Source of the DNA: Alphaproteobacteria bacterium
GTDB lineage: Bacteria; Pseudomonadota; Alphaproteobacteria; CAAHEQ01; UBA3637
Length of the DNA: 55,597 nt
Assembly: GCA_017647405.1 (NCBI GenBank)
Contig: JAGCKR010000007.1
Span: 1 to 55,597 of the forward strand
Direction of reading: 5' to 3'
In this document: one piece after another, positions 1-9,242 of the stretch
Numbering within the stretch: position 1 is the stretch's first letter
Layout: each line of letters starts with the position of its first letter
Position numbers and translations under genes: made by a program
The notes under the pieces: model-generated
Told to the model about the DNA's origin: nothing
Databases searched by the model: none
Seen by the model: the letters and a program-made list of their open reading frames with translations, nothing else

Positions 1-20
1 AGAGAGAGAGAGAGAGAGAG
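1..20. repeat. (AG)10 dinucleotide repeat at the window edge
   Basis: Ten perfect AG units occupy the first 20 bases and read in frame (Arg-Glu repeats) into the partial glycosyltransferase that follows. Because the repeat sits exactly on the window edge it may be an assembly or library artefact. It could also be a real slippage repeat inside a surface-glycan gene. The sequence alone cannot separate these. Confidence 0.8.
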
Positions 21-555
21 CTGGTTTTATAAGAATCACCCCAATGGTCTTTACAGACCCTCTCATCAAGTCCTCAATCACCTTTGTCCAAATATTCAAA
101 GCATAGACGCACACATCCCTTTTGAATTATTACTTATTGCCGGATTTGAGCCCGCTAAAGTTTCAGGCTATTCTTCTAGTTTATTTTTCAATCAATCCCA
201 TACCCAAATAGGCATATACATCCCTAGAGTCAATGATCCCTACGTTAGTATTTTAGAAATAGAAAAAGACCTTAAAGAAGAACAGATATTAACTTTTGAA
301 AAACAAAAAAAAGAATTACAAGAGAGTCAAGTTTTCGAACTTGTTTATGATCCAGAAAAAAATCAATCGCATTGGTATTTAAAAACAGATAACAAAACAC
401 TGTTAAACATTTTTACAAATAAAAAACTCAAAATTATTGAGGAAACAGAAAATAAAATTGTTATTGAAACAAATGAAAATGGAAAAAAAATACAAACTTA
501 CATTCAAAAAGACTTTTATCGCTATATTCTTTTAAACACAGAAAAAAAACCTTAA
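1..555 (+). CDS. Partial GT52-type (sialyltransferase-like) glycosyltransferase, 3' part
   Basis: An open frame runs in from the left edge for 184 codons to a TAA at 553-555. After the AG-encoded residues it reads WFYKNHP, then LCPNIQ, IPFELL and SGYSSSLFF. These match, in the same order, WFYKPHP, LCPNIQ, VPFEFL and AGMGSSTFF of the complete protein at 3200-4486. They correspond to the HP and SS motifs of bacterial sialyltransferases (GT52/polysialyltransferase families), which bind CMP-sialic acid. The acidic ED motif would lie upstream, outside the window. The C-terminal part (about 100 residues, lysine- and glutamate-rich) differs from the paralogue. Donor and acceptor are unknown. Family assignment is by motif and by similarity to the neighbour. 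Confidence 0.7.
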   Translation, partial: RERERESWFYKNHPNGLYRPSHQVLNHLCPNIQSIDAHIPFELLLIAGFEPAKVSGYSSSLFFNQSHTQIGIYIPRVNDPYVSILEIEKDLKEEQILTFEKQKKELQESQVFELVYDPEKNQSHWYLKTDNKTLLNIFTNKKLKIIEETENKIVIETNENGKKIQTYIQKDFYRYILLNTEKKP

Positions 556-569
556 AACCCATTTTTTAC

Positions 570-598
570 TTGCGTTTTAAAATGAATTTAAGTATGAT
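570..598 (+). promoter_or_regulatory. Predicted sigma-70 promoter of parE
   Basis: TTGCGT (570-575) and TATGAT (593-598) are separated by exactly 17 bases. The expected transcription start, about 7 bases after the -10, falls on the parE ATG at 605, so the mRNA would be leaderless. No Shine-Dalgarno sequence is convincing upstream of that ATG. Chance matches are common in AT-rich DNA. Confidence 0.5.
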
Positions 599-604
599 GG
601 CCTT

Positions 605-2593
605 ATGTCTGATTTATTTAACGCTACACAACAAAAAAATGAGTATTCCGCAAGAGATATTGAAGTCCTTGAGGGATTGGAGCCAGTTCGCAAACGACCA
701 GGGATGTATATCGGCGGTATTGATGAACGCGCCTATCATCACCTGGTTGCGGAAATTATTGATAATGCCATGGATGAAGCCGTTGCTGGTTATGCCACAA
801 ATATTGAGGTAAACGTAACGGCGGACGGATATGTAACCGTCAAAGATAATGGGCGAGGTATTCCTGTTGATCCACATCCCAAATATCCGGACAAATCCGC
901 ATTGGAAGTGATTACAACAACACTTCATTCCGGCGGTAAATTCGGTGGCGGTGCTTATGGTGTTTCCGGCGGGTTACACGGGGTTGGTTTATCTGCCGTT
1001 AATGCGTTATCTTCTCATATGATCATTGAAGTTGCCCGAGAAAAGAAACTTTACCGTCAAGAATATAGACAAGGTAAACCGGTAACAGAATTAACCTGTG
1101 TTGGAGCTGTCAGTAACCGACGAGGTACAAGTGTTAGCTTTATTCCGGATACGGAAATTTTCGGAGAAACAACAAAATTTAAACCATCCACCTTATTCAG
1201 AATGAGCCGAACAAAGGCCTTTTTATTCAGGGGGGTTGAAATTCGTTGGTCTTGCGATCCTTCATTAATTGGTCCGGATGATAAAACACCAACCGAACAT
1301 ATTTTAAAATTCCCTAACGGTGTTGCCGACTTTTTAGATTATTTAACGAAAGACAGATCTGTTGTCACTCCTAAACCATTTACAGGACGCATTGAATTAC
1401 CGGATAATGAAGGTGCTGTGGAATGGGCCATTTGTTGGATGGATGATTTTAAAGACGGCTTCTCATATTCTTACTGTAACACAGTGGTCACACCACTTGG
1501 GGGAACCCATGAAACAGGTTTAAGAGCCGGTTTAACAAAATCACTCAGAGCATACGCCGAAATGTCCGGCAATAAGAAAGCTGCCGATATCACAGCAGAC
1601 GATATTTTAAATACTGCTGGTGTTATGCTCTCTGTTTTCATTAAAGATCCGCAATTTCAAGGGCAAACAAAAGAAAAACTGGTTACAACCAGTGCTGCTC
1701 GCTTAGTAGAAAATGCCATCAAAGATCCTTTTGATCACTGGCTTAGTCGCGATATTAAATCATCAAATATTTTACTTGATTATATTGTTGAAAAAGCCGA
1801 AGAAAGAAAAAGAAAGAAAAAAACGCTCGAAACTGCCAGAGCAAGTGCAACAAAAAAACTGCGTCTTCCCGGCAAATTAGCTGATTGTTCTCATGGCAAA
1901 ACGGTTGGTACCGAACTCTTTTTGGTTGAAGGGGATTCTGCCGGTGGTTCAGCTAAACAGGCACGCAACAGAGAAACTCAAGCCATTTTACCGCTTCGCG
2001 GAAAAATTTTAAATGTTATCAGTGCTTCAAATGATAAAATTTTGGCTAATGAAGAAATTAAAGATATGACCGAGGCTTTGGGTTGTGGTCGACGTGATAA
2101 ATATAATGAAGATGCCCTTCGGTATGAAAAAATCATTATTATGACAGATGCCGACGTTGATGGTGCTCATATTGCTTCATTATTAATGTCTTTCTTCTAT
2201 CAGGAAATGCCTAAACTAATCGAAAACGGTCATTTATATTTAGCACTTCCACCGCTTTATCGTTTGACCCAAGGTGGAAAATCCGTTTATGCAGCTGATG
2301 ATGAAGAAAAAGAAAAAGTTTTAAAAACAGTGTTTAAAAATGCGAAAAACGTCGATATCTCGCGCTTTAAAGGATTGGGAGAAATGCCTCCACAACAATT
2401 AAAAGAAACAACAATGGATCCAAAGAAAAGAACATTGCTTAAAGTGGTTGTACCACATAAAGCAACTGAAGAGGAAGCCGAAGAAGCTGTCTACACAAAA
2501 AACATTGTTTCAAGATTGATGGGGACCAAACCTGAATATCGTTTTCAATTCATTCAGGAACATGCCCGTTTTGTTGAAAATTTAGATATTTAA
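605..2593 (+). CDS. parE: DNA topoisomerase IV subunit B (ParE)
   Basis: ParE is the ATPase subunit of topoisomerase IV, which decatenates daughter chromosomes together with ParC. The 662-residue protein starts with the GHKL ATPase module: RKRPGMYIGG, the DNAMDE motif and DNGRGIPVDPHP. It then has the transducer domain and a TOPRIM domain with EGDSAGGSA, PLRGKILNV and the DADVDGAHI metal site. The short length and MYIGG favour ParE over GyrB, which is usually about 800 residues and reads MYIGD. The start MSDLFN is supported by family length. The cytidylate-kinase-like gene follows 12 bases later and probably shares the transcript. ParC is not in the window. Confidence 0.93.
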   Translation: MSDLFNATQQKNEYSARDIEVLEGLEPVRKRPGMYIGGIDERAYHHLVAEIIDNAMDEAVAGYATNIEVNVTADGYVTVKDNGRGIPVDPHPKYPDKSALEVITTTLHSGGKFGGGAYGVSGGLHGVGLSAVNALSSHMIIEVAREKKLYRQEYRQGKPVTELTCVGAVSNRRGTSVSFIPDTEIFGETTKFKPSTLFRMSRTKAFLFRGVEIRWSCDPSLIGPDDKTPTEHILKFPNGVADFLDYLTKDRSVVTPKPFTGRIELPDNEGAVEWAICWMDDFKDGFSYSYCNTVVTPLGGTHETGLRAGLTKSLRAYAEMSGNKKAADITADDILNTAGVMLSVFIKDPQFQGQTKEKLVTTSAARLVENAIKDPFDHWLSRDIKSSNILLDYIVEKAEERKRKKKTLETARASATKKLRLPGKLADCSHGKTVGTELFLVEGDSAGGSAKQARNRETQAILPLRGKILNVISASNDKILANEEIKDMTEALGCGRRDKYNEDALRYEKIIIMTDADVDGAHIASLLMSFFYQEMPKLIENGHLYLALPPLYRLTQGGKSVYAADDEEKEKVLKTVFKNAKNVDISRFKGLGEMPPQQLKETTMDPKKRTLLKVVVPHKATEEEAEEAVYTKNIVSRLMGTKPEYRFQFIQEHARFVENLDI

Positions 2594-2605
2594 ACGGATA
2601 AAAAA

Positions 2606-3175
2606 ATGAATTTTATCATCTCTCTTTCCGGACAACTTGGTAGTGGCAAATCAACTGTTGGAAAATTGTTAGCACAAAAACTTGGATACACATTTTATTC
2701 AACAGGTAATGCTCAAAGAAAAATTGCAGCAGAACGCGGTATTACAACATTAGAACTCAATAAACTTTCCATGACAGACACAAGTATTGATAAACAAATA
2801 GATTCTGTCTTTAAAAATTTAGTTCGACAAGAAGAAAACTTTGTTGTTGATTCGAGATTAGCGTTCTTTTTTATTCCCTCATCATTAAAAGTAAAATTAA
2901 ATGTACAAACAAAAGTGGCCGCCGAAAGAATTTTTAATGATCCATCACGTTCTGAAGAAAAAAAATATACCTCCATTAAAGAGGCCGAACAATCATTATT
3001 GGATCGAAGAGCTTTAGAAGTTGAGAGATTTAAAACATTATATCACGTTGATATTGATAACGAAGCAAACTTTGATTTTATTATTGATACAACAGATAAA
3101 ACACCACAAGAAATCGTTGACTTAATCATTGAAAAGTTTTATAAATTTCAAAAAAGGCGATTAAAAGAAAGTTAA
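2606..3175 (+). CDS. Cytidylate kinase-like P-loop kinase
   Basis: This 189-residue protein begins with a P-loop, GQLGSGKST (residues 9-17), followed by STGNAQRKIAAERG and the VDSRLAFFF segment. That architecture fits the cytidylate kinase-like (Cmk2/AAA nucleotide kinase) family, which phosphorylates CMP or dCMP with ATP. The arginine-containing lid LLDRRALEVERF is present. It lies 12 bases behind parE and 24 bases ahead of the sialyltransferase-like gene. CMP kinase would recycle CMP released by a CMP-sugar-dependent transferase. That link is suggestive only. Substrate specificity cannot be read from the sequence. Confidence 0.72.
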   Translation: MNFIISLSGQLGSGKSTVGKLLAQKLGYTFYSTGNAQRKIAAERGITTLELNKLSMTDTSIDKQIDSVFKNLVRQEENFVVDSRLAFFFIPSSLKVKLNVQTKVAAERIFNDPSRSEEKKYTSIKEAEQSLLDRRALEVERFKTLYHVDIDNEANFDFIIDTTDKTPQEIVDLIIEKFYKFQKRRLKES

Positions 3176-3199
3176 AAAAACATAAAGGGGGACAAATAC

Positions 3200-4486
3200 A
3201 TGAAGGTAATTCTTCTGAAGATTTTGGTGATTCTCACCATTCTTTCTTTCGTGTATAAAACATCTTTACCCCCGAAAATACATATTTATTATGATCCGGC
3301 AACATCAGCAGCATTGCTTCAAATGACTAATTTTATCAAGGTGGAGAAACGGGATTTTAAATTTATTTTTTGGCCACGATATGATCGATTTATTCAAAAT
3401 AAAAAGTCGTATCCCAACACTTTTTTTTCAACAAATTGGGATACCCTGTTCAAAAGAATACAAGAAGTTTCTGATGCACATCCAGATTCAAAAATTATTT
3501 TACACCACAATATCCATCATAATTATTTTTTCGATCATTTCATTTCCGTTTTTGGTAAAAGTAAAATCGCAGAAATCCACACTTATGAAGATGCATCAAA
3601 TTATGTTTGGTGGACAACACGAAACCAATATATTATTTATGACAACCCCGACATAAAACATAAAGTGCATATATGGGGAGATATTGATAAATTATGTTCT
3701 GGCGATGATAAACTGAAACATTGTCCAGAAATAAAAAAACTCCAAAAACATGCAACAATTATTCCTGTTGATTATTATGAAATCAGAAAAAAACTTTCTA
3801 AATCAGATCATAAAAAACTTGCTCAAATTATTGGGGTTGATTTTGACAGATATGAAAAACTTTTAAAAGGGAAAAAAACAGGCGTCTACCTTTTAGGTTT
3901 TATTGCAGGCTCAAATCAGGAAATCTTTCAACTACCTATTTTAAAAAAGGTTTGCGATTTCTATCAGGATACTGTTTGGTTCTATAAACCACATCCAACA
4001 ACGATGGGAACACCAAACTCAAAAGTTTTAAATTATCTTTGTCCAAATATCCAACGCTTAGACCCATATGTTCCCTTCGAATTTTTAATTTTAACAAAAT
4101 TAAATCCAAAATATGTTGCTGGTATGGGGTCTTCAACCTTTTTTAATTTAAAACCGGAAAATATATTAGCCTATGTTCAACGAGGATATTATGATTTTTA
4201 TGTTCCAACACTTAAAAAGGCAGGACTTATCTCAAAACCCCGAAAATTAATTACCCCCGAACAATCAACTAAAAATTTAATTGATATGAATATCATTAAT
4301 ATCAGTCAGCATGGTTGGTATATAAAAATAGCAAATGAATACTGTTCAGTTTACGGAAATAACTGTTACAATATTATTTCCGATGAAAAAACATTAAAAA
4401 CATTAAAAAAATCAAATGGAGATATTTTTAAAACCTCATTAAGCAATTCCTATAATTGGACAGCCTTAGAACCGGTTAGCGAATAA
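3200..4486 (+). CDS. GT52-type sialyltransferase-like glycosyltransferase, membrane-anchored
   Basis: This 428-residue protein has an N-terminal hydrophobic anchor (residues 4-18) followed by a GT-B-like body. The three signatures of bacterial sialyltransferases occur in order: an acidic motif YEDASNYVW (about 129-137, with ED in place of the usual EDG), the HP motif WFYKPHP (260-266) and the SS motif AGMGSSTFF (307-315). A strong ribosome site, AAAGGGGG, precedes the ATG. The family transfers sialic acid from CMP-sialate to surface glycans. No CMP-sialate synthase is in the window, so the donor is not proven. Its last 11 bases overlap the end of the convergent reductase gene. A partial paralogue lies at 1-555. 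Confidence 0.75.
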   Translation: MKVILLKILVILTILSFVYKTSLPPKIHIYYDPATSAALLQMTNFIKVEKRDFKFIFWPRYDRFIQNKKSYPNTFFSTNWDTLFKRIQEVSDAHPDSKIILHHNIHHNYFFDHFISVFGKSKIAEIHTYEDASNYVWWTTRNQYIIYDNPDIKHKVHIWGDIDKLCSGDDKLKHCPEIKKLQKHATIIPVDYYEIRKKLSKSDHKKLAQIIGVDFDRYEKLLKGKKTGVYLLGFIAGSNQEIFQLPILKKVCDFYQDTVWFYKPHPTTMGTPNSKVLNYLCPNIQRLDPYVPFEFLILTKLNPKYVAGMGSSTFFNLKPENILAYVQRGYYDFYVPTLKKAGLISKPRKLITPEQSTKNLIDMNIINISQHGWYIKIANEYCSVYGNNCYNIISDEKTLKTLKKSNGDIFKTSLSNSYNWTALEPVSE

Positions 4487-5102
4487 AATTCGTCATTTCT
4501 TTTTTTTCATTTTGTGGTGGCAAAATGTTGTTATTTTTCCCAAGCTCAATCAATTTTAAAAAATAAGCCATATTCTTTGCTAAATGTCTCATCGTTTGTA
4601 AACCTTCCGTATCTTTTAAAACATCTTGCGGATTTGTTCCATGAACCATATTCCAATAACTGGAAGAAATTACCGGCATTTGATTGATCATAAAATATTT
4701 ATTAATCACATCTAAACTAGCAGATGTCCCTGCCCGTCTGGCCGAAACAACAGCAGCAGCTGGTTTATGTGCAAAATATTTTGAACCAGCATAAAAAAGC
4801 CTATCTAAAACACTTAATAATCGTCCTGAAGGATGCGCATAATAAACCGGAGAACCAAAAATAAAACCATCAGCTTCTTTTGCCTGCTGAATTATTTCAT
4901 TCACAATATCATCATAAACACAATAGCCATTTAATTCTTTTCGACACAATCCACAGCCAGTACAATCATGATATTCCTGTGCTCCCAAGTGGATAATTTG
5001 CGTTTCAACGCCTTCTTCATTTAATGTTTGAGCTATTTTTGTTAATGCTGTAAACGTACAACCTTGTTTATTTGAAGAGCCATTAATCAATAAAACTTTC
5101 AT
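4476..5102 (-). CDS. Flavodoxin-fold NAD(P)H-dependent oxidoreductase with a Cys cluster
   Basis: The protein of about 208 residues has the FMN-binding flavodoxin fold: LLINGSSNKQGCT near the N terminus for the phosphate loop and IFGSPVYYAHPSG for the flavin loop. A CTGCGLC cluster plus a fourth Cys (NGYCVYDD) resembles the iron-sulfur-flavoprotein and NADPH-dependent FMN reductase groups. The ATG at 5102 is chosen over an upstream GTG because the GAGG ribosome site is 6 bases before it. It follows rsmB by 9 bases on the same strand, so it is likely the last gene of that operon. Its 3' end overlaps the convergent glycosyltransferase. The substrate is unknown. Confidence 0.78.
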   Translation of the reverse strand: MKVLLINGSSNKQGCTFTALTKIAQTLNEEGVETQIIHLGAQEYHDCTGCGLCRKELNGYCVYDDIVNEIIQQAKEADGFIFGSPVYYAHPSGRLLSVLDRLFYAGSKYFAHKPAAAVVSARRAGTSASLDVINKYFMINQMPVISSSYWNMVHGTNPQDVLKDTEGLQTMRHLAKNMAYFLKLIELGKNNNILPPQNEKKEMTNFIR

Positions 5103-5111
5103 CACAAACCT

Positions 5112-6380
5112 CTATTTCTTTCTTAATAAAACAGCATAAAAACCATCTTGTTCACCATTAACATTTGGCAATACCTGTACTGCCCCAAATTCATTTAAAA
5201 AGGGATTTAAATCCTTATTCGAAGGAGTTATCCGTTCCATATCTATATGGTCATTTAAAAAGGATTGAACAAGAGCTTCATTTTCCTCTTGTTGAAGAGA
5301 ACATGTTGAATAAACCAATTCACCACCTTTTTTCAGAAATGAACAGGCTTTTTCAAGCATTTCTTTTTGCAATTCTGATAAACGAAAAACATCCTCTTCT
5401 TTCCTTAAATACATCAAATCCGGATGACGTTTCATTGTCCCTGTTGCAGAGCATGGAGCATCTAATAAAACAAAATCATAACTTTCCTTTTCTTCAATAT
5501 ACAGTGTATCAGAGCAAATAACCCTCACCTTATCTTCTAAACGAAGGCGTTTTAAATTTTCTTTCAATCGCTCCAATCTGTTTTCTGAAATATCATAGGC
5601 ATCAACAAAAGCACCTTGAGAAGCAAGTGCCGCTGTTTTTCCACCTGGAGCAGCACATAAATCAGCTCCTTTTTTACCACAAACAGTTGAAAATAATCTT
5701 ACCGGCAAGGCGGCAGAAGCTTCCTGAACCCACCATTCCCCATCTTCAAATCCAGGTAAAGAAGGAATATTTTCCGTAAAAGAACAGCGAATTGTTTTTT
5801 GATTTACAACCTTTCCATTCAATTTTTCTGCCCATTTTTCAGGATTTCCTTTGACAGAAATATCCAAAATCGGATCGGAATTAAAATATTTTATAAACCC
5901 TCTTGTTTTTTCTTCCCCATAAACAGATAACCAATTTTCTTTTAACCAAATCGGTAAATTTAACAATTCATCCGGTAATTCATTAGTCATTTTATTGCAA
6001 ACGGCATGTAAAACACCATTCACAAATCCAGAAAAAAACTTTAATCGCAAAACTTTTGTCAGTTCAACTGAGGTGTCAACAACGGCATGAGGTGGTGTTT
6101 TTAAAAAATACAGCTGAACAATAGCTAAAATTAAAATCCGCTCCACTTCCTTTTTTTTGCCTGAAAACTTTTTTTTCACATAGGAAGATAAAATTGCTTT
6201 TGCCTGTCCATATCTTCTTAATGAAGTTAAAACAAGAAGCCTTGTGAACTTTTCATCCGCCGGCGTCATTTCTTTTAAACTTTTACATTTTGCAAAAGAA
6301 AGAGTAACCGTTATCTTTTTATCAAAAACATCTTTTAAAATTTCAAGAGCTGATGCTCTTGTTTGAAGAGAAGGTTTCAT
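5112..6380 (-). CDS. rsmB: 16S rRNA m5C methyltransferase, RsmB/Nol1 family
   Basis: The 422-residue protein has an N-terminal NusB-like helical domain (about 1-140) and a C-terminal SAM-dependent methyltransferase domain. Visible motifs are ADLCAAPGGKT (SAM site), the catalytic DAPCSATGTMKRHPD and the second cysteine motif YSTCSLQQEENE. Both cysteines of the RsmB/RsmF mechanism are present. Family knowledge says RsmB methylates C967 of 16S rRNA; an exact site cannot be read here. The ATG lies only 16 bases past the stem of the ftsZ terminator, with AGGAT as the likely ribosome site. The reductase gene follows after 9 bases. Confidence 0.88.
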   Translation of the reverse strand: MKPSLQTRASALEILKDVFDKKITVTLSFAKCKSLKEMTPADEKFTRLLVLTSLRRYGQAKAILSSYVKKKFSGKKKEVERILILAIVQLYFLKTPPHAVVDTSVELTKVLRLKFFSGFVNGVLHAVCNKMTNELPDELLNLPIWLKENWLSVYGEEKTRGFIKYFNSDPILDISVKGNPEKWAEKLNGKVVNQKTIRCSFTENIPSLPGFEDGEWWVQEASAALPVRLFSTVCGKKGADLCAAPGGKTAALASQGAFVDAYDISENRLERLKENLKRLRLEDKVRVICSDTLYIEEKESYDFVLLDAPCSATGTMKRHPDLMYLRKEEDVFRLSELQKEMLEKACSFLKKGGELVYSTCSLQQEENEALVQSFLNDHIDMERITPSNKDLNPFLNEFGAVQVLPNVNGEQDGFYAVLLRKK

Positions 6381-6395
6381 CTGAGATTCATCCTA

Positions 6396-6422
6396 TAAAA
6401 AAGAGAGGCTGGAGCCTCTCTT
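6396..6422 (-). terminator. Rho-independent terminator of the dcw operon (after ftsZ)
   Basis: The arms 6401-6409 and 6414-6422 form a nine-base-pair stem (AAGAGAGGC/GCCTCTCTT). On the minus strand the stem is followed by a run of T (6397-6402 are A on the plus strand, partly shared with the stem). It lies 15 bases after the ftsZ stop. Confidence 0.85.
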
Positions 6423-6436
6423 CTATTTCTTAAAAT

Positions 6437-7999
6437 TTAGCCCCGTCTTAAAAATGCCGGCAAGTCATCCGTATCAAACGGATTATCAGCATTTTGATCA
6501 TCACCTATATGTCCGTTAGAAGGCATAATGGAAGAAGCTGCCATAGCGCCTTGCATTTTATTTTTCTTACCGGAATTAAACAATGTATCAATCCAACCGG
6601 ATTTCACATGCTTCACATTAGCATCTGCTTTTTTGGATTCAACATTAATTGGCGGTTGAATATCTGTTTTTAACGGAATTTGAACAGCCGGTTTAATATT
6701 TGGAACTTCATCATTAATTAAAAGCGGTTGCTCACTTGTTGGCTTTTCGGAAAGTTCAACAGCAAGTTCAACGCCTTTATATGCTTCATCACCAACAGCC
6801 GCTCTAACAGCACTTTCAAACTGTTCTTCTTCTGGCAATTCTTCCGAATCATTAATTAAAGATAATTGTTCCGGTTTTGAATCAAATGACTGTTTCAAAT
6901 TTTGGCCTGCTGTTTCGTCAACAGGAACAGCCACGATTTGTTCTTGAACCGGCGACGTATTTGTTTGAACAGATTGTTCCTGAGTTGTTAATTCATCAAT
7001 ACCGGTTGCCACAATTGAAATACGAATCATTCCGTGCAAAGCTTCATCTGCACACGTACCAAAAATAATGTTCGCATCTTCTTCACCCAATTCTTCTCTG
7101 ATTCGTTCGGCTGCCAAATCAACTTCAGCCAATGTTAAATCCAAACCACCTGAAATATTCAGAAGAACACTCTTAGCTCCTCTGATAGATGAATCATCCA
7201 AAAGCGGATTTGAAATTGCTTTTTCAACCGCAACTTCTGCTCTGTTTTCGCCGGTTGCTTCACCGGTTCCCATCATGGCTCTACCCATTGAAGAAAGAAC
7301 TGTTTTTACGTCAGCAAAATCAAGGTTAATCATCCCTGGACGAATAATCAAATCAGTGATCGAACGAACCCCTTGACACAAAACGCCATCCGCCGTTTTA
7401 AATGCATCTGCAAAAGTGGTGCTATTTGAAACAACTCTAAATAAATTTTGATTTGGAATAACAAGAAGCGTATCAACATATTTTTTCAACTCGGCTAACC
7501 CATTATTTGCCGTACGCATACGCTTATTGCCTTCAAATTGGAATGGTTTTGAAACAACACCAACCGTTAAAATCCCCATTTCTTTGGCAATTCTTGCAAT
7601 CACAGGTGCAGCTCCTGTTCCCGTTCCACCGCCCATACCAGCAGTGATAAACAACAAGTGTAATCCTTTTAAACATTCGGAAATACGTTCAACTGTTTCT
7701 TCGGCAGCTGCCCGACCAACTTCCGGATTAGCACCGGCACCCAATCCTTGTGTTAAAGCAACCCCCAATTGAATGCGCTCAGAAACAAGCGATCTTGAAA
7801 GTGCTTGAGCATCTGTATTTGCAACAAAAAAGGAAACACCGCTCAGTTCACTTGCAACCATATTATTTACCGCATTACCACCGGCACCACCAACACCAAT
7901 CACACCAATATTCGGAGTTAACAAAACTTCAGGTGGTGGTGTAACCAACCCGATTGACAAGCTGTTTTCATTTGAATCTAAAAATTCTGAACTAACCAT
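6437..7999 (-). CDS. ftsZ: Cell division protein FtsZ
   Basis: FtsZ is the tubulin-like GTPase that forms the division ring. The 520-residue protein has the nucleotide-binding [11 protein letters not shown] (about 38-47), the tubulin signature GGGTGTG (123-129) and the T7 loop NLDFAD (225-230). A long acidic, low-complexity linker (about 345-500) precedes the C-terminal peptide [10 protein letters not shown], which binds FtsA and other partners. Such linkers are typical of alphaproteobacterial FtsZ. The start codon lies inside ftsA (22-base overlap) with AAAGG 7 bases upstream. It is the last gene of the dcw run. Confidence 0.97.
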   Translation of the reverse strand: MVSSEFLDSNENSLSIGLVTPPPEVLLTPNIGVIGVGGAGGNAVNNMVASELSGVSFFVANTDAQALSRSLVSERIQLGVALTQGLGAGANPEVGRAAAEETVERISECLKGLHLLFITAGMGGGTGTGAAPVIARIAKEMGILTVGVVSKPFQFEGNKRMRTANNGLAELKKYVDTLLVIPNQNLFRVVSNSTTFADAFKTADGVLCQGVRSITDLIIRPGMINLDFADVKTVLSSMGRAMMGTGEATGENRAEVAVEKAISNPLLDDSSIRGAKSVLLNISGGLDLTLAEVDLAAERIREELGEEDANIIFGTCADEALHGMIRISIVATGIDELTTQEQSVQTNTSPVQEQIVAVPVDETAGQNLKQSFDSKPEQLSLINDSEELPEEEQFESAVRAAVGDEAYKGVELAVELSEKPTSEQPLLINDEVPNIKPAVQIPLKTDIQPPINVESKKADANVKHVKSGWIDTLFNSGKKNKMQGAMAASSIMPSNGHIGDDQNADNPFDTDDLPAFLRRG

Positions 8000-9228
8000 T
8001 GTGAAACCTTTCCAATTAAACCCTTTTTTTGCTCACCTTGTGTTGAAAAATTTTCATTCAACAAACTTTTCTCTTTTATCATTACATATTTTAACAGTCC
8101 AATGCAAGTGGAAAATGTATATGGTTCAAATTGTTTGGGCAATCCACGTATATTATCTGGTTTTCCTTGTCTTGCAATACCTCCAAACGTGTTTAAAACC
8201 TTATCTTTAAGCCCCAAAAGCATACTTCCGCCCCCATTTAAAACAATGTGTTTGGTGGCAATAACGAATCGGGGATATTTTTGAAAAACTTTACCAACGT
8301 TTTCCAAGATTTCATCCAATCTCGGTAAAATGATTGAAATCAAATCCGATTTTGGCACTTGAACATTTTGATTTTCTTCACCCAAAACAGGAACAATCAA
8401 TCGATCCATGCTATCTCTGATTGATTCAAACGCCGCTCCATGCAATGTTTTTAACCGCTCAGCAACCGAAAATGAACATCCCAAACCTCTGGCAATATCT
8501 TTTGAAAAAATTGTTCCGCCTTGTGGCACGATATCTAAATGAACCAAACCCCCTTCTAAAAAAATAGCAACGGATGTTGTCCCTGCCCCGAAATCAACCA
8601 CTGTTGCGCCGATTTCCTTTTCTTCATCCGTTATGGTTGCCAGCGCCGATGCATAAGGTGTTGCCACTTTCATATCAATGGAAACATGGTGTCTATCCAA
8701 TGCTGCAACTAAATTTCTTGACTGACTTTCCGGCAAAACTATCACATGCATATGCACACCCAGTTTATGCCCATATAATCCACGAGGATCCGAAATTCCC
8801 GGTTCTTTATCTACTGTGTAACTAAGAGGAAATGCATGAATCACCTCATCTCCATCTGAAAGACAAGAAGCCACTACTCCATCCACCAATCGTTTCACAT
8901 CATGGGCCGAAATCGGTCGTCCATCACTGATATCAACTTCTTTATGAATATGACGGGACTTTAATTGGGTTGATGAAATATTCACAACAACACTACCAAC
9001 TTGACGTTCAGTTTGTTTTTCCAGCTCAGATAAAGCGGCACGAATAGATTCTGCCGCCAAATCAAGATTTACAATAGCCCCAGCGTTAATACCACGTGCC
9101 GGCGCATATCCCGTTCCAATCACTTCAGGATGACCATCTGATGAAAAACGAACCGACATACAACAAATTTTACTTGTTCCAACATCTAAAAGCGTTACAA
9201 CCGACTTTAATTTATTCTTTTTCCCCAT
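7978..9228 (-). CDS. ftsA: Cell division protein FtsA
   Basis: FtsA is the actin-like ATPase that ties FtsZ filaments to the membrane. The 416-residue sequence shows the phosphate-1 loop [12 protein letters not shown] near the N terminus, the SHS2/1C domain region, the phosphate-2 motif [14 protein letters not shown] and the adenosine motif [12 protein letters not shown]. The C-terminal [12 protein letters not shown] fits the amphipathic membrane-targeting helix. It lies 14 bases behind ftsQ and overlaps ftsZ by 22 bases, which suggests translational coupling. Confidence 0.95.
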   Translation of the reverse strand: MGKKNKLKSVVTLLDVGTSKICCMSVRFSSDGHPEVIGTGYAPARGINAGAIVNLDLAAESIRAALSELEKQTERQVGSVVVNISSTQLKSRHIHKEVDISDGRPISAHDVKRLVDGVVASCLSDGDEVIHAFPLSYTVDKEPGISDPRGLYGHKLGVHMHVIVLPESQSRNLVAALDRHHVSIDMKVATPYASALATITDEEKEIGATVVDFGAGTTSVAIFLEGGLVHLDIVPQGGTIFSKDIARGLGCSFSVAERLKTLHGAAFESIRDSMDRLIVPVLGEENQNVQVPKSDLISIILPRLDEILENVGKVFQKYPRFVIATKHIVLNGGGSMLLGLKDKVLNTFGGIARQGKPDNIRGLPKQFEPYTFSTCIGLLKYVMIKEKSLLNENFSTQGEQKKGLIGKVSQWLVQNF

Positions 9229-9242
9229 TTTTTCTCTCTTTT

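Noticed and set aside
614..928. Open frame opposite parE
   Set aside because: It lies wholly inside a conserved essential gene, has no ribosome site, and its composition is that of an antisense shadow. The same applies to the many frames opposite ftsZ, ftsA, murC, murEF, ftsI, rnj and dnaX.
605..2593. Reading parE as gyrB
   Set aside because: Length (662 residues) and MYIGG fit ParE; GyrB is usually about 800 residues and reads MYIGD.
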